This document shows, piece after piece, positions 1 to 8,426 of a stretch of DNA of 64,000 nucleotides. Every line of letters starts with the position of its first letter. Within the stretch, counting starts at the first letter, position 1. Source of the stretch: Lutibacter sp. HS1-25 (GTDB lineage Bacteria; Bacteroidota; Bacteroidia; Flavobacteriales; Flavobacteriaceae); contig NZ_RHLN01000149.1 in assembly GCF_004121075.1 (NCBI RefSeq), positions 1 through 64,000 on the forward strand, read 5' to 3'. The translations under genes were made by a program, and so were the position numbers. The notes below the pieces were generated by a model. It was not told where the DNA came from. It did no database searches and saw only the letters and a program-made list of their open reading frames with translations.

Positions 1-213
1 TGCTATTTCTTTTCCTTCGGAAGTCAATTTTACGCCTTTATATTTTTCATAATTAACCAGATTTTTATCGGCTAATTTTTTAATCATATCAGTTACCGAC
101 GAAGCTTTTGTACTTAAATTTTTAGCTATAAGTGTTGTGCTTACGGTTTTAGCATTAGAAAGTTCTATGCTAAAAATTGCTTTTAAATAATTTTCTTCGG
201 ATTGTGAGAGCAT
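1..213 (-). CDS. DtxR/MntR-family metal-dependent transcriptional repressor (partial, N-terminus)
   Basis: The reverse strand opens with ATG at 213 and stays open to the window edge, giving 71 residues. The visible part is the N-terminal winged-helix DNA-binding domain: a start of the MLSQSEENYLKAIF type, then the segment TKASSVTDMIKKLADK (about residues 36-51) typical of the recognition helix in DtxR/MntR proteins. These repressors bind Mn(II) or Fe(II) through a second domain that lies outside the window, then shut off metal uptake genes. The gene diverges from the ketopantoate-reductase-like gene. A near-palindrome sits at its promoter, so autoregulation is plausible. Whether it senses Mn or Fe cannot be told from this part. 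Confidence 0.85.
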   Translation of the reverse strand, partial: MLSQSEENYLKAIFSIELSNAKTVSTTLIAKNLSTKASSVTDMIKKLADKNLVNYEKYKGVKLTSEGKEIA

Positions 214-231
214 TTCAAAAATAAATTTAGC

Positions 232-263
232 CAAATATAATCAAAAATTTAGACAAGACTAAA
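232..263 (-). promoter_or_regulatory. Promoter and candidate metal-repressor operator
   Basis: On the reverse strand a TATATTTG box (232-239) fits the Bacteroidetes -7 consensus TAnnTTTG, 18 bases before the regulator's ATG. Just upstream lies TTTAGACAAGACTAAA (248-263), which has perfect 5-base arms TTTAG/CTAAA and matches its own complement at 12 of 16 positions. Position and form suit an operator for the DtxR-type protein. Binding is inferred. Confidence 0.5.
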
Positions 264-337
264 AATTTATTTCGAAAGTTATTTATATGTATTTTAATTT
301 TAAAAAATTGTATTTTTGAGTTCAAAGTTTTTTAAGT

Positions 338-1264
338 ATGAAAATAGTAATATACGGTGCAGGTGGTGTTGGAGGGTATTTTGGTGCGCGCTTGGCACAA
401 GCAGGTAATGATGTAACTTTTATTGCGCGTGGAAAACATTTAGAAGCCATTCAAAAAAATGGTTTGCAATTAAAAAGTATAAAAGGTAATTATTTGGTAA
501 AGCCAGCAAAAGCAACTTCAAATATTTTAGATGTAAAAAATGTTGATTTGATTTTAATTTGTACCAAAACCTGGCAATTGGCTGAGGTTGCTGAAATTAT
601 CAAACCTGTTTTAAATAAAAATACGATGGTAATTTCATTGTTAAATGGTTGTGAAAATCATGTTATTTTGTCATCAATAATCGATAAAAAACACGTGCTA
701 GGTGGCTTGTGTAAAGTGGTTAGTTTTGTTGAAGATTATGGTGTAATTAAACACGTTTCGTATGAGCCAACCATTGTTTTTGGAGAATTGGATAATGCAA
801 AAACGAGTCGTGCTATTGCAATTGAAAAACTGCTAACCAATGCAGGTATTACAAATAAATTGGCAACTGATATTGAGCAAGAAATTTGGACTAAATATTT
901 ATACATAACTACGGTAAGTGCTTTGGGAGCTTTAACAAGAGCTACACATGGTGAAATGTTTGATTCGCCTGAAATTAAAGCAATGCTTTTAAAAACTGCT
1001 GAAGAAATTTTAGCAATTTCAAAAGCAAAAGGGGTTGATTTACCGAGTGATATTATTGAAAAACAATTTGCGATTATTGAGTCGCTGCCTTACAATACAA
1101 CAGCTTCCTTGCAGCGAGACATTATGGATGGAAAACCATCAGAATTAGAAGCTCAAACAGGAACAATTGTTAGGTTTGGAAAGCAATTAAACATTCCAAC
1201 ACCTATAAATAGTTTTATTTATGATTGTTTGCTTCCGCAGGAAAAAAGAGCAAGGAAGATTTAA
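338..1264 (+). CDS. 2-dehydropantoate 2-reductase family protein
   Basis: A 308-residue cytoplasmic protein with a dinucleotide-binding glycine motif GAGGVGGYFGA at residues 7-17, as in ApbA/PanE ketopantoate reductases, which use NADPH to reduce 2-dehydropantoate to pantoate for coenzyme A synthesis. The central WTKYLY segment carries the lysine expected in the active site, and the C-terminal helical domain has the family pattern SLQRDIMDGKPSELEAQ. Length is normal. The start is ATG 338, with a TATTTTTG box at 311-318. The family also holds paralogues of unknown substrate, and no other pantothenate gene is nearby, so I withhold the symbol panE. It is monocistronic and divergent from the metal regulator. 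Confidence 0.8.
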   Translation: MKIVIYGAGGVGGYFGARLAQAGNDVTFIARGKHLEAIQKNGLQLKSIKGNYLVKPAKATSNILDVKNVDLILICTKTWQLAEVAEIIKPVLNKNTMVISLLNGCENHVILSSIIDKKHVLGGLCKVVSFVEDYGVIKHVSYEPTIVFGELDNAKTSRAIAIEKLLTNAGITNKLATDIEQEIWTKYLYITTVSALGALTRATHGEMFDSPEIKAMLLKTAEEILAISKAKGVDLPSDIIEKQFAIIESLPYNTTASLQRDIMDGKPSELEAQTGTIVRFGKQLNIPTPINSFIYDCLLPQEKRARKI

Positions 1265-1337
1265 TGAATAATTAATGATGAAAAATGAATAATGTAAAAG
1301 CTTGAAGTCGGGCGACTAAAGTTGCGCGTTTACTGGT

Positions 1338-1357
1338 GGCTGAGCGTAGCTGAAGCG
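1338..1357. repeat. Short palindromic intergenic repeat, copy 1
   Basis: The core CTGAGCGTAGCTGAAG is flanked by complementary bases (GCT...AGC) in the gap between two genes. The same core recurs at 2533-2561 inside leuS, at 16981-16999 and, degenerate, at 63971-63988. The gap 1265-1394 otherwise holds only AT-rich filler. Confidence 0.6.
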
Positions 1358-1394
1358 ACAATTAAGAAATGAGTTTTTATTGCAATTAGTAATT

Positions 1395-2324
1395 TTAAAT
1401 TTTTCGACTTTTCAATTTTTGACTTGAAGTTTTTTTACTTACCAAAAACACACCTATAACTACCAATAAACAGCTAATTATTTTGGTTAAATTAATGTCT
1501 TGTGCATAAGTTGTATTGCCCAAAACAAAAGCGTAAATACTCACCATAATAAAACTAACCACTGGTTGTAGGTAAATATAACTTCCGTTTACTGATGGGG
1601 CAACTTTGGTTAATGCGTAAATATTGAATAGGTAGGTTAAAAATGTGGTTCCTAAAACAACAAACGAAATAATTAAAACAGTATTTAAGGTAAAAGCACC
1701 AAAATCTGTCGTTACAAAATCGTATAAACCAACAGGAATCATAAAAATAAAACCAATTAAAAACACCCAGCTTATAACGGTAATTGGTTGGTATTTACTC
1801 ATTAAAGGTTTAACGTATACTAAGTAAAACGCATAAAAAATGGCGTTCGAAAAAATCAATCCATTTCCTAATAAAGTACTTGTACCTTCGTTTTTATTTC
1901 CATATAAAATAAGCAATAAAGCACCTGTTCCTCCAATTAAAATACCAATTATTTTGGTTCTGGTTATCTTTTCCTTCAGCAAAAAATAGCTAAAAATCAA
2001 TACCAAAACAGGGGTTGAAGTGTAAATAATAGAAGCGTCTATTGGTGATGTTAAACTCAATCCGTGAAAATACAACAATTGATTAATGGCAATTCCTAAA
2101 ACTCCGCAAACAATCAGTCTAAAATAATCTTCTTTGTCAATTTTTTCTTTGATAAAACTTTTTATCATCCAAAATAAAATACTCGCGCCTAAAATCCGAA
2201 GAAAAATAAAAGCTGTAGCGCCAATTTTTTCGGGCATCACACCTTTTGCTATCAAATGGTTCATGCCATAAATAACATTGGCTCCAAAAAGTGCAAGATG
2301 TGCTTTGTATGTTTTTGTATTCAA
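1395..2324 (-). CDS. EamA/DMT-family transporter
   Basis: A 309-residue membrane protein with about ten hydrophobic segments arranged as two five-helix EamA halves. It opens with the HLALFGANVIYGMNHLIAKG type of sequence common in bacterial drug/metabolite transporters and ends in a basic tail. Family members export amino acids or other metabolites; the substrate here is unknown. The first in-frame codon able to start is TTG at 2324: an in-frame stop lies four codons upstream and the next methionine is residue 21, inside the first helix, so a TTG start is likely. It is divergent from leuS and has no operon partner. Confidence 0.85.
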   Translation of the reverse strand: MNTKTYKAHLALFGANVIYGMNHLIAKGVMPEKIGATAFIFLRILGASILFWMIKSFIKEKIDKEDYFRLIVCGVLGIAINQLLYFHGLSLTSPIDASIIYTSTPVLVLIFSYFLLKEKITRTKIIGILIGGTGALLLILYGNKNEGTSTLLGNGLIFSNAIFYAFYLVYVKPLMSKYQPITVISWVFLIGFIFMIPVGLYDFVTTDFGAFTLNTVLIISFVVLGTTFLTYLFNIYALTKVAPSVNGSYIYLQPVVSFIMVSIYAFVLGNTTYAQDINLTKIISCLLVVIGVFLVSKKTSSQKLKSRKI

Positions 2325-2424
2325 AAAAATAGTTTAAAAATCTGGGCGAAATTACAAAATTACCTAACAAAAACCCCTTTGAATTTATTCAAAATAAACA
2401 CTTTATTCTTTTCTTTAGAAACCG

Positions 2425-2432
2425 TAACTTTG
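2425..2432 (+). promoter_or_regulatory. -7 box of leuS
   Basis: TAACTTTG fits TAnnTTTG and lies 24 bases before the leuS ATG. No good TTG box is seen upstream at 17-21 bases. Confidence 0.45.
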
Positions 2433-2456
2433 CACTTTTAAATTTTGAATAGCAGG

Positions 2457-5384
2457 ATGGAATATAATTTTAGAGAGATAGAAGCAAAGTGGCAACAATA
2501 TTGGGCAAAAAACCAAACATTTAAAGCTGAAAACCCTGCCCTGAGCGGAGTTGAAGGGGTATCTGATAAACCAAAATTTTACGTGTTAGATATGTTTCCG
2601 TATCCGTCGGGAGCTGGTTTGCATGTTGGTCATCCACTTGGATATATTGCATCAGATATTTATGCGCGTTACAAGCGTCATAAAGGTTTTAATGTAATGC
2701 ATCCGCAAGGCTACGATTCTTTTGGGTTGCCAGCCGAGCAATATGCTATTCAAACAGGGCAACACCCTGCTATTACTACGGAAGCTAATATTGCTACATA
2801 CAGAAAACAATTGGATGAAATTGGTTTTTCATTCGATTGGTCTCGTGAGGTGCGTACTTCGGATCCAACTTATTATAAATGGACTCAGTGGATTTTTATT
2901 CAATTATTCAACTCGTGGTACAATAAAACAAGTGATAAAGCTGAAGATATTTCAACTTTAATTTCAATTTTTGAAGCCGAAGGAAATGCAAATGTCAAAG
3001 CTGCTTGTGATGATGAAATTGAAATTTTTACTGCTGAAACTTGGAAGAATTATTCAGAAGAAGAAAAACAAACCATATTGTTAAAATACCGATTGACTTT
3101 TTTATCTGAAACCGAAGTAAACTGGTGTCCGGCATTGGGAACTGTTTTGGCAAATGATGAAATTGTAAACGGTGTTTCAGAGCGTGGCGGACATACTGTA
3201 GTGCGTAAAAAAATGAAACAATGGAGTATGCGAATTACAGCATACGCACAACGTTTGCTTGATGGATTGGCAAAAATCGATTGGCCACAACCATTAAAAG
3301 ATTCGCAAACCTATTGGATTGGAAGATCGGAAGGTGCAATGGTAGATTTTAAAGTTGATGGATTTGAAAATGATAAAATATCAGTTTTCACAACGCGTCC
3401 TGATACCATTTTTGGTGTGAGTTTTATGACTTTAGCTCCTGAGCACGAATTGGTTTCAAAAATTACAACTCCAGACCAAAAAGAAGCTGTTGAAGCCTAT
3501 GTAAAAGCAACAGCAAAACGCAGTGAATTGGAGCGTATGGCCGATGTTAAAACCATTTCGGGTGTGTTTACAGGTGCTTATGCTTTGCATCCTTTTACAG
3601 GTGAAAAAGTGCAAATTTGGATTGGAGATTATGTGTTGGCAGGTTATGGAACGGGCGCTGTAATGGCGGTTCCTTGTGGTGATGAGCGCGATTATGCTTT
3701 TGCAAAACACTTCGGAATTGAAATTATCAATATTTTTGAAGGTGTAGATATTTCAGAAGAAGCCTTTACCGATAAAGAAAATTCGGTGATTGCAAACTCT
3801 GATTTTTTAAACGGATTGCCTTATAAAAAAGCAATGAAAACCATTATTTACGAAATTGAAAAACGTGGTTTTGGTTATGGAAAAATAAATTACCGTTTGC
3901 GCGACGCTGTTTTTAGTCGTCAGCGTTATTGGGGAGAACCTTTTCCTGTTTATTATAAAAATGGTTTGCCGCAAATGATTGACAAACAATATTTGCCAAT
4001 TGTTTTGCCTGAAGTTGAAAAATATTTGCCAACTGAAGATGGTAAACCGCCATTAGGAAATGCAACTACCTGGGCTTGGGACACCAATACAAATACCATT
4101 GTTAGCAACGATTTAATTGACAATGTTACTGTTTGTCCGTTAGAATTAAACACAATGCCGGGTTGGGCAGGAAGTTCGTCTTATTTTAACCGTTATATGG
4201 ATCCGCAAAATTCAGAAGAATTTGTGAGTAAAGAAGCGGTTGAATATTGGCAAGATGTAGATTTGTATATTGGTGGTAGTGAGCACGCAACGGGCCATTT
4301 GTTGTATTCTCGTTTTTGGCAAAAATTCTTATTCGATAAAGGTATTGTGCCAACCGATGAGTATGCTAAAAAATTGATCAATCAAGGAATGATTACAGGA
4401 ACTTCTGCTTTTGTTTATAGGGTTGAAGGTGAAAATAAATTTGTTTCAAAAGGATTGATTAAAGATTATAAAGTACAGCCAATTCACGCAGATGTTTCTT
4501 TTGTAAACGGTTCAGATGAACTAGATGTTGAAGCATTTAAAAACTGGAGAGAAGAATATAACGATGCTATTTTTATTGGTGAAAACGGAAAAGTCCTATC
4601 CCCAACCCTTTCCAAAGGAAAGGGAGCTAATGGAGAAAATAAAGTCCTTCTCTTGGAGGAGGATTTAGGAGGGGATAAATACATTGTAGGTCGTGAGGTT
4701 GAAAAAATGTCGAAATCTAAATACAATGTTGTAAATCCAGATCAAATTTGTGAAGAATATGGTGCCGACAGTTTGCGTTTGTTCGAAATGTTTTTAGGGC
4801 CTTTAGAGCAATCAAAACCTTGGAAAACTTCAGGAATTTCGGGTGTTTATAGTTTCTTGAAAAAATTATGGAGATTGTATATTGTAAATGACGAATTTGC
4901 TGTTTCAAACGAAGAGCCTTCAGCAGAAGAATTGAAAACTTTACACAAAACAATCAAAAAAGTTGAAGAAGATATTGCTAATTTTTCATTCAACACATCG
5001 GTTTCAACATTTATGATTGCGGTAAATGAATTGACTGCCTTAAAATGTAATAAACGTGCAATTTTAGAACCTTTAGCTATTATTATTGAACCTTATGCGC
5101 CACATATTGCTGAAGAATTATGGCATAAATTAGGTCATTCAACATCTGTTTCTAATGTTGATTTTCCAATTTTTGAACCAAAATATTTGGTAGAAAGCAG
5201 CAAAGAATATCCAGTTTCATTTAATGGTAAAATGCGTTTTAAAATTGAATTACCTCTAGATTTGTCTGTTAAGCAAATTGAAGATATAATTATGGCTCAC
5301 GAAAAAACGCAAGAACAATTACAAGGTCGAACACCTAAAAAAGTAATTATTGTTCCAGGAAAAATTATCAATATCGTAGGGTAG
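2457..5384 (+). CDS. leuS: Leucyl-tRNA synthetase
   Basis: Class Ia synthetase that charges tRNA-Leu. It has the HIGH-type motif HVGHP at residues 56-60, the CP1 editing domain in the middle, and KMSKS at residues 750-754. The start is taken as ATG 2457, since a TTG four codons earlier adds nothing conserved. At 975 residues it is somewhat longer than I expect for this family in Flavobacteriia. Two stretches look inserted: residues 27-35 (PALSGVEGV), encoded by a palindromic repeat, and residues about 713-739, just before KMSKS, encoded by an 84-base repeat-like segment. Both keep the frame and catalytic motifs are intact, so the enzyme is probably functional. It is transcribed alone. Confidence 0.97.
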   Translation: MEYNFREIEAKWQQYWAKNQTFKAENPALSGVEGVSDKPKFYVLDMFPYPSGAGLHVGHPLGYIASDIYARYKRHKGFNVMHPQGYDSFGLPAEQYAIQTGQHPAITTEANIATYRKQLDEIGFSFDWSREVRTSDPTYYKWTQWIFIQLFNSWYNKTSDKAEDISTLISIFEAEGNANVKAACDDEIEIFTAETWKNYSEEEKQTILLKYRLTFLSETEVNWCPALGTVLANDEIVNGVSERGGHTVVRKKMKQWSMRITAYAQRLLDGLAKIDWPQPLKDSQTYWIGRSEGAMVDFKVDGFENDKISVFTTRPDTIFGVSFMTLAPEHELVSKITTPDQKEAVEAYVKATAKRSELERMADVKTISGVFTGAYALHPFTGEKVQIWIGDYVLAGYGTGAVMAVPCGDERDYAFAKHFGIEIINIFEGVDISEEAFTDKENSVIANSDFLNGLPYKKAMKTIIYEIEKRGFGYGKINYRLRDAVFSRQRYWGEPFPVYYKNGLPQMIDKQYLPIVLPEVEKYLPTEDGKPPLGNATTWAWDTNTNTIVSNDLIDNVTVCPLELNTMPGWAGSSSYFNRYMDPQNSEEFVSKEAVEYWQDVDLYIGGSEHATGHLLYSRFWQKFLFDKGIVPTDEYAKKLINQGMITGTSAFVYRVEGENKFVSKGLIKDYKVQPIHADVSFVNGSDELDVEAFKNWREEYNDAIFIGENGKVLSPTLSKGKGANGENKVLLLEEDLGGDKYIVGREVEKMSKSKYNVVNPDQICEEYGADSLRLFEMFLGPLEQSKPWKTSGISGVYSFLKKLWRLYIVNDEFAVSNEEPSAEELKTLHKTIKKVEEDIANFSFNTSVSTFMIAVNELTALKCNKRAILEPLAIIIEPYAPHIAEELWHKLGHSTSVSNVDFPIFEPKYLVESSKEYPVSFNGKMRFKIELPLDLSVKQIEDIIMAHEKTQEQLQGRTPKKVIIVPGKIINIVG
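2533..2561 (+). repeat. Palindromic repeat inside leuS, copy 2
   Basis: The bases CCCTGAGCGGAGTTGAAGGG within this span form a hairpin-like unit with complementary ends and share the core CTGAGCGnAGyTGAAG with the intergenic copy at 1338. It encodes PALSGVEGV between KAEN and SDKPKFYVLD, two blocks that I expect to be nearly adjacent in related enzymes. Confidence 0.7.
4590..4676 (+). repeat. Repeat-derived in-frame insertion in leuS before KMSKS
   Basis: About 84-87 bases with two palindromic parts: CCCTTTCCAAAGGAAAGGG near 4606-4624, and AAGTCCTTC...GGATTTAGG near 4651-4670. The second resembles the hairpin at the 3' end of the decarboxylase gene (40609-40634). The encoded segment is low-complexity and separates IGENGK from DKYIVGREVEKMSKS. 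Confidence 0.65.
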
Positions 5385-5483
5385 AAATGTTAAATTATTC
5401 TTAAAGAAATGTTATATTTTGGCTTAAAATGTTAAAAATATCTTTTATTTCATTTATTTTGTGTGAAATTTAAAAAATTTAAC

Positions 5484-6560
5484 ATGATTGTAGGTCTTCC
5501 AAAAGAAATAAAAAACAACGAAAGCCGTGTTGCCTTAACACCTGCTGGGGTTTTTGAATTAACAAAAAAAAATCACATTGTTTTAGTGCAAAAAGGCGCT
5601 GGATTTGAAAGTGGTTTTAGTGATGATGAATATATTCAGGCAGGAGCAAATATTGTTCCTACTATTGAAGATGTTTATGGTAAAAGTGAAATGATTGTAA
5701 AGGTAAAAGAGCCAATAGAATCAGAATATCTTTTAGCCAGAGAGGGGCAAATAATTTTCACCTATTTTCATTTTGCATCAAACAAAAAATTAATTGAGGC
5801 AATGGTTTCTAGCAAAGCAATTTGTATTGCTTATGAAACGGTTGAAGATAAAAAAGGTAGCTTACCTTTGTTAACTCCAATGTCTGAAGTTGCAGGTCGA
5901 ATGGCTGTTCAGCAAGGTGCTAAATACCTAGAAAAACCAATTAAAGGAAAGGGTATTTTATTGGGTGGTGTTCCTGGTGTAAGACCGGGTAAAGTATTGA
6001 TTTTAGGTGGTGGAGTAGTTGGAATTCAGGCAGCAAAAATGGCGGCTGGTTTAGGCGCTCTTGTAACTGTTTTAGATATCAATATGGATAGATTGCGTTA
6101 TATTATGGATGTTATGCCAAATAATGTAATTACTGAATTTTCAAACGAATATACCATTAGAAAGCATATTAAAGATGCCGATTTAATTGTAGGTGGTGTT
6201 TTAATTCCAGGTGCCAAAGCGCCTAAATTAATTACCAGAGACATGTTAAAAGAAATGCAGCCAGGTACAGTAATAGTTGATGTTGCTGTAGATCAAGGTG
6301 GTTGTTTTGAAACTACAAAAGCTACAACACATGAAGATCCTATTTATATTATTGATGATGTGGTACATTATTGTGTAGCAAATATGCCTGGTGCAGTTCC
6401 TTATACTTCAACAGTAGCGCTTACCAATGTAACCTTGCCTTATGTTATGCAAATTGCCAATAAAGGTTGGAAAACTGCCACTAACGAAAATGAAGGCTTG
6501 AAAAAAGGTTTGAATATTATTGAAGGAGAAATTGTTTACAGTGAAATTGCTGAGGTTTAA
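5484..6560 (+). CDS. ald: Alanine dehydrogenase
   Basis: NAD-dependent enzyme that interconverts L-alanine and pyruvate plus ammonium. At 358 residues it is close to family size. The N-terminal catalytic domain shows the VKEPI lysine and the FTYFHFA histidine segments. The Rossmann motif GGGVVGIQAAKMA lies at about residues 174-186, followed by the acidic NAD-ribose end VLDIN. The family signature AVDQGG and the HYCVANMPGAVPYTST block are present. I chose ATG 5484 over a GTG seven codons earlier because MIVGLPKEIKNNESRV is the usual start. It is separate from leuS (99-base gap) and closed by a strong terminator. A catabolic or ammonium-assimilating role is inferred from the family. Confidence 0.95.
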   Translation: MIVGLPKEIKNNESRVALTPAGVFELTKKNHIVLVQKGAGFESGFSDDEYIQAGANIVPTIEDVYGKSEMIVKVKEPIESEYLLAREGQIIFTYFHFASNKKLIEAMVSSKAICIAYETVEDKKGSLPLLTPMSEVAGRMAVQQGAKYLEKPIKGKGILLGGVPGVRPGKVLILGGGVVGIQAAKMAAGLGALVTVLDINMDRLRYIMDVMPNNVITEFSNEYTIRKHIKDADLIVGGVLIPGAKAPKLITRDMLKEMQPGTVIVDVAVDQGGCFETTKATTHEDPIYIIDDVVHYCVANMPGAVPYTSTVALTNVTLPYVMQIANKGWKTATNENEGLKKGLNIIEGEIVYSEIAEV

Positions 6561-6590
6561 ATAAATTTTAATAATCAATATATACTTGTT

Positions 6591-6620
6591 AAATCCTTGC
6601 AGAAATGCGAGGATTTTTTT
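6591..6620 (+). terminator. Rho-independent terminator of ald
   Basis: Stem AAATCCTTGC/GCGAGGATTT with one wobble pair and a six-base loop, followed by a run of T. Confidence 0.85.
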
Positions 6621-6623
6621 GTT

Positions 6624-6631
6624 TAAATTTG
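6624..6631 (+). promoter_or_regulatory. -7 box of the SemiSWEET gene
   Basis: TAAATTTG lies directly after the ald terminator and 19 bases before the ATG, which implies a short leader. Confidence 0.5.
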
Positions 6632-6650
6632 CGGCTTAAATAACCAAAAA

Positions 6651-6908
6651 ATGATTGATACTTTTGAAATAATTGGACTTATTGCTGCTGTTTTAACTAC
6701 ATCGTCTTTTGTGCCACAAGTATACAAAACTTGGAAAACAAAATCGGTCGGAAATATTTCATTAACTATGTATATTGCTATGTTTTTAGGTATTTTGTTG
6801 TGGTTGGTTTACGGTATTCATATTCATAGCATCTCTATGATTTTGGCCAATAGCATTACTGCTGTATTAACATTGATAATGCTTATTTTTAAACTTCGCT
6901 ATAAATAA
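6651..6908 (+). CDS. SemiSWEET-family small transporter
   Basis: An 85-residue protein with three hydrophobic helices, the size of a half-transporter that works as a dimer. The first helix contains the PQ-loop motif SFVPQVYKTWKTKSV (about residues 19-33). The second has the family tryptophan in LLWLVYG, and the third has the conserved asparagine in ANSITAVL. Characterised SemiSWEETs move sugars across the inner membrane by facilitated diffusion; the substrate here is unknown. It has its own promoter box behind the ald terminator and precedes the sensor kinase by 59 bases. Confidence 0.9.
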   Translation: MIDTFEIIGLIAAVLTTSSFVPQVYKTWKTKSVGNISLTMYIAMFLGILLWLVYGIHIHSISMILANSITAVLTLIMLIFKLRYK

Positions 6909-6967
6909 TAGCTTTGGTATATTTATTGTGCTAGTTGGCTGAAAATTATTAAGTATATTTACTTCAA

Positions 6968-8422
6968 ATGAAAATTAAGCAACTGTCACTTCGTATCAGA
7001 ATTTTCTTGGCCATGATATTTCTTATATTATTGGCTTCGGTTTTAATTGCTGCGGTTACAATTTATCAATACAACGAACAAACTACTGAATACAATGAAG
7101 GTAGACTCGATAGGAAGGAAGAATCTGTAAAGGCAGCTATAAATTATTGGTTTAAAACAGGCAATTCTTTTGCGCTTGTACCTGAAAATTTACCCTATAT
7201 TTTTAAGGATAAAATTTATGAAATTTCAGATATTGAAAATTTAGAAATTAATATTCATTATTTAGACGGAAAGTTAGCCATTAGTTCTTACACAGGTTTT
7301 GAAAAAAGAAAAAAACCTTCGATTTTATCAGATTCTATCTTAAAAGGAATTACAAAAACTTACCAACATAAATTGGTGCATACACAAGAAATTGAAGGAG
7401 ATATTTTTCAGTCTTCCTATTCTTATATTCTTGATAATAAATTTAAACCTATCGGAATTTTAAATTTGGAATACTTGCAGGATAATAGTCAGCAAGATAA
7501 AGATTTAGAAGAGTTTTTAATGAGAATGGGTTTTGTATATGCCCTAATGTTTATTTTGGCTATTGGTTTTGCCTACTTTATATCGAGCTATATTACTCGA
7601 AATATAAAAGCTGTTACCGATAAAATGAAGCAAACCAGGTTGAACAAGCGCAACGAAAAAATTATTTTAAAAGATGCAAGTTCTGAAATATCTACGCTGG
7701 TAGATGCATACAATGCCATGGTTAATCAATTGGAAGAAAGTGCTGTTAAATTAGCAAAAGGAGAACGTGAACAGGCTTGGCGAGAAATGGCTAAACAAGT
7801 GGCGCATGAAATTAAAAATCCTTTAACTCCAATGCGATTAACTGTGCAAAGTTTTCAACGAAAATTTGATCCTAACGATCCCAAAATTTACGAAAAATTA
7901 GATGAATATAGTAAAACACTCATTCAACAAATAGATGTTATGAGTGAAATTGCTTCAGCTTTTTCGAACTTTGCAAAAATGCCTTTACAAAATAGAGAAG
8001 CGTTAAATGTTGTTGAAGTGGTTAAACTTGCTTTAGATATTTTTACTGAAGATTTTATCGAATACAATCCGAAAAATGATTATATTTTAGCTCAACTAGA
8101 TAAAACCCAATTGATTAGGGTGGTTACTAATTTGGTTAAAAATGCAATTCAGGCATTGGATCAAACTGAAAATCCAAAAATTGAAGTCGCTGTTTTTGAA
8201 AAAGATGATAAAGTATTTATTGAAGTTTCAGACAATGGTACTGGAATTTCTGAAGATGATAAAATTAAAATATTTGAACCTAAATTCACCACAAAGTCAA
8301 GCGGAATGGGCTTAGGATTGCCAATGGTTAAAAACATAGTTGAAGCTTATGGAGGTGCTATTCAATTTTCAACCCAATTAAAAAAAGGAACAGTTTTTAC
8401 AATAATATTACCTAAAAAATAA
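6968..8422 (+). CDS. NtrY-like membrane sensor histidine kinase
   Basis: 484 residues. Transmembrane helix at about 11-33, an extracytoplasmic sensor region to about 190, a second helix at about 193-212, a HAMP linker, then HisKA with phospho-acceptor His280 in VAHEIKNPLTPMRL. The ATPase domain has NLVKNAIQAL, DNGTGI and MGLGLPMVKNIV. The H-box with NPLTP is typical of NtrY-type kinases, whose partners are often NtrC/NtrX-class regulators of sigma-54 promoters. No response regulator is encoded in this window, so it is an orphan here. The stop is 4 bases from the start of the enoyl-CoA hydratase gene, which suggests one transcript. Confidence 0.93.
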   Translation: MKIKQLSLRIRIFLAMIFLILLASVLIAAVTIYQYNEQTTEYNEGRLDRKEESVKAAINYWFKTGNSFALVPENLPYIFKDKIYEISDIENLEINIHYLDGKLAISSYTGFEKRKKPSILSDSILKGITKTYQHKLVHTQEIEGDIFQSSYSYILDNKFKPIGILNLEYLQDNSQQDKDLEEFLMRMGFVYALMFILAIGFAYFISSYITRNIKAVTDKMKQTRLNKRNEKIILKDASSEISTLVDAYNAMVNQLEESAVKLAKGEREQAWREMAKQVAHEIKNPLTPMRLTVQSFQRKFDPNDPKIYEKLDEYSKTLIQQIDVMSEIASAFSNFAKMPLQNREALNVVEVVKLALDIFTEDFIEYNPKNDYILAQLDKTQLIRVVTNLVKNAIQALDQTENPKIEVAVFEKDDKVFIEVSDNGTGISEDDKIKIFEPKFTTKSSGMGLGLPMVKNIVEAYGGAIQFSTQLKKGTVFTIILPKK

Positions 8423-8426
8423 TGAT

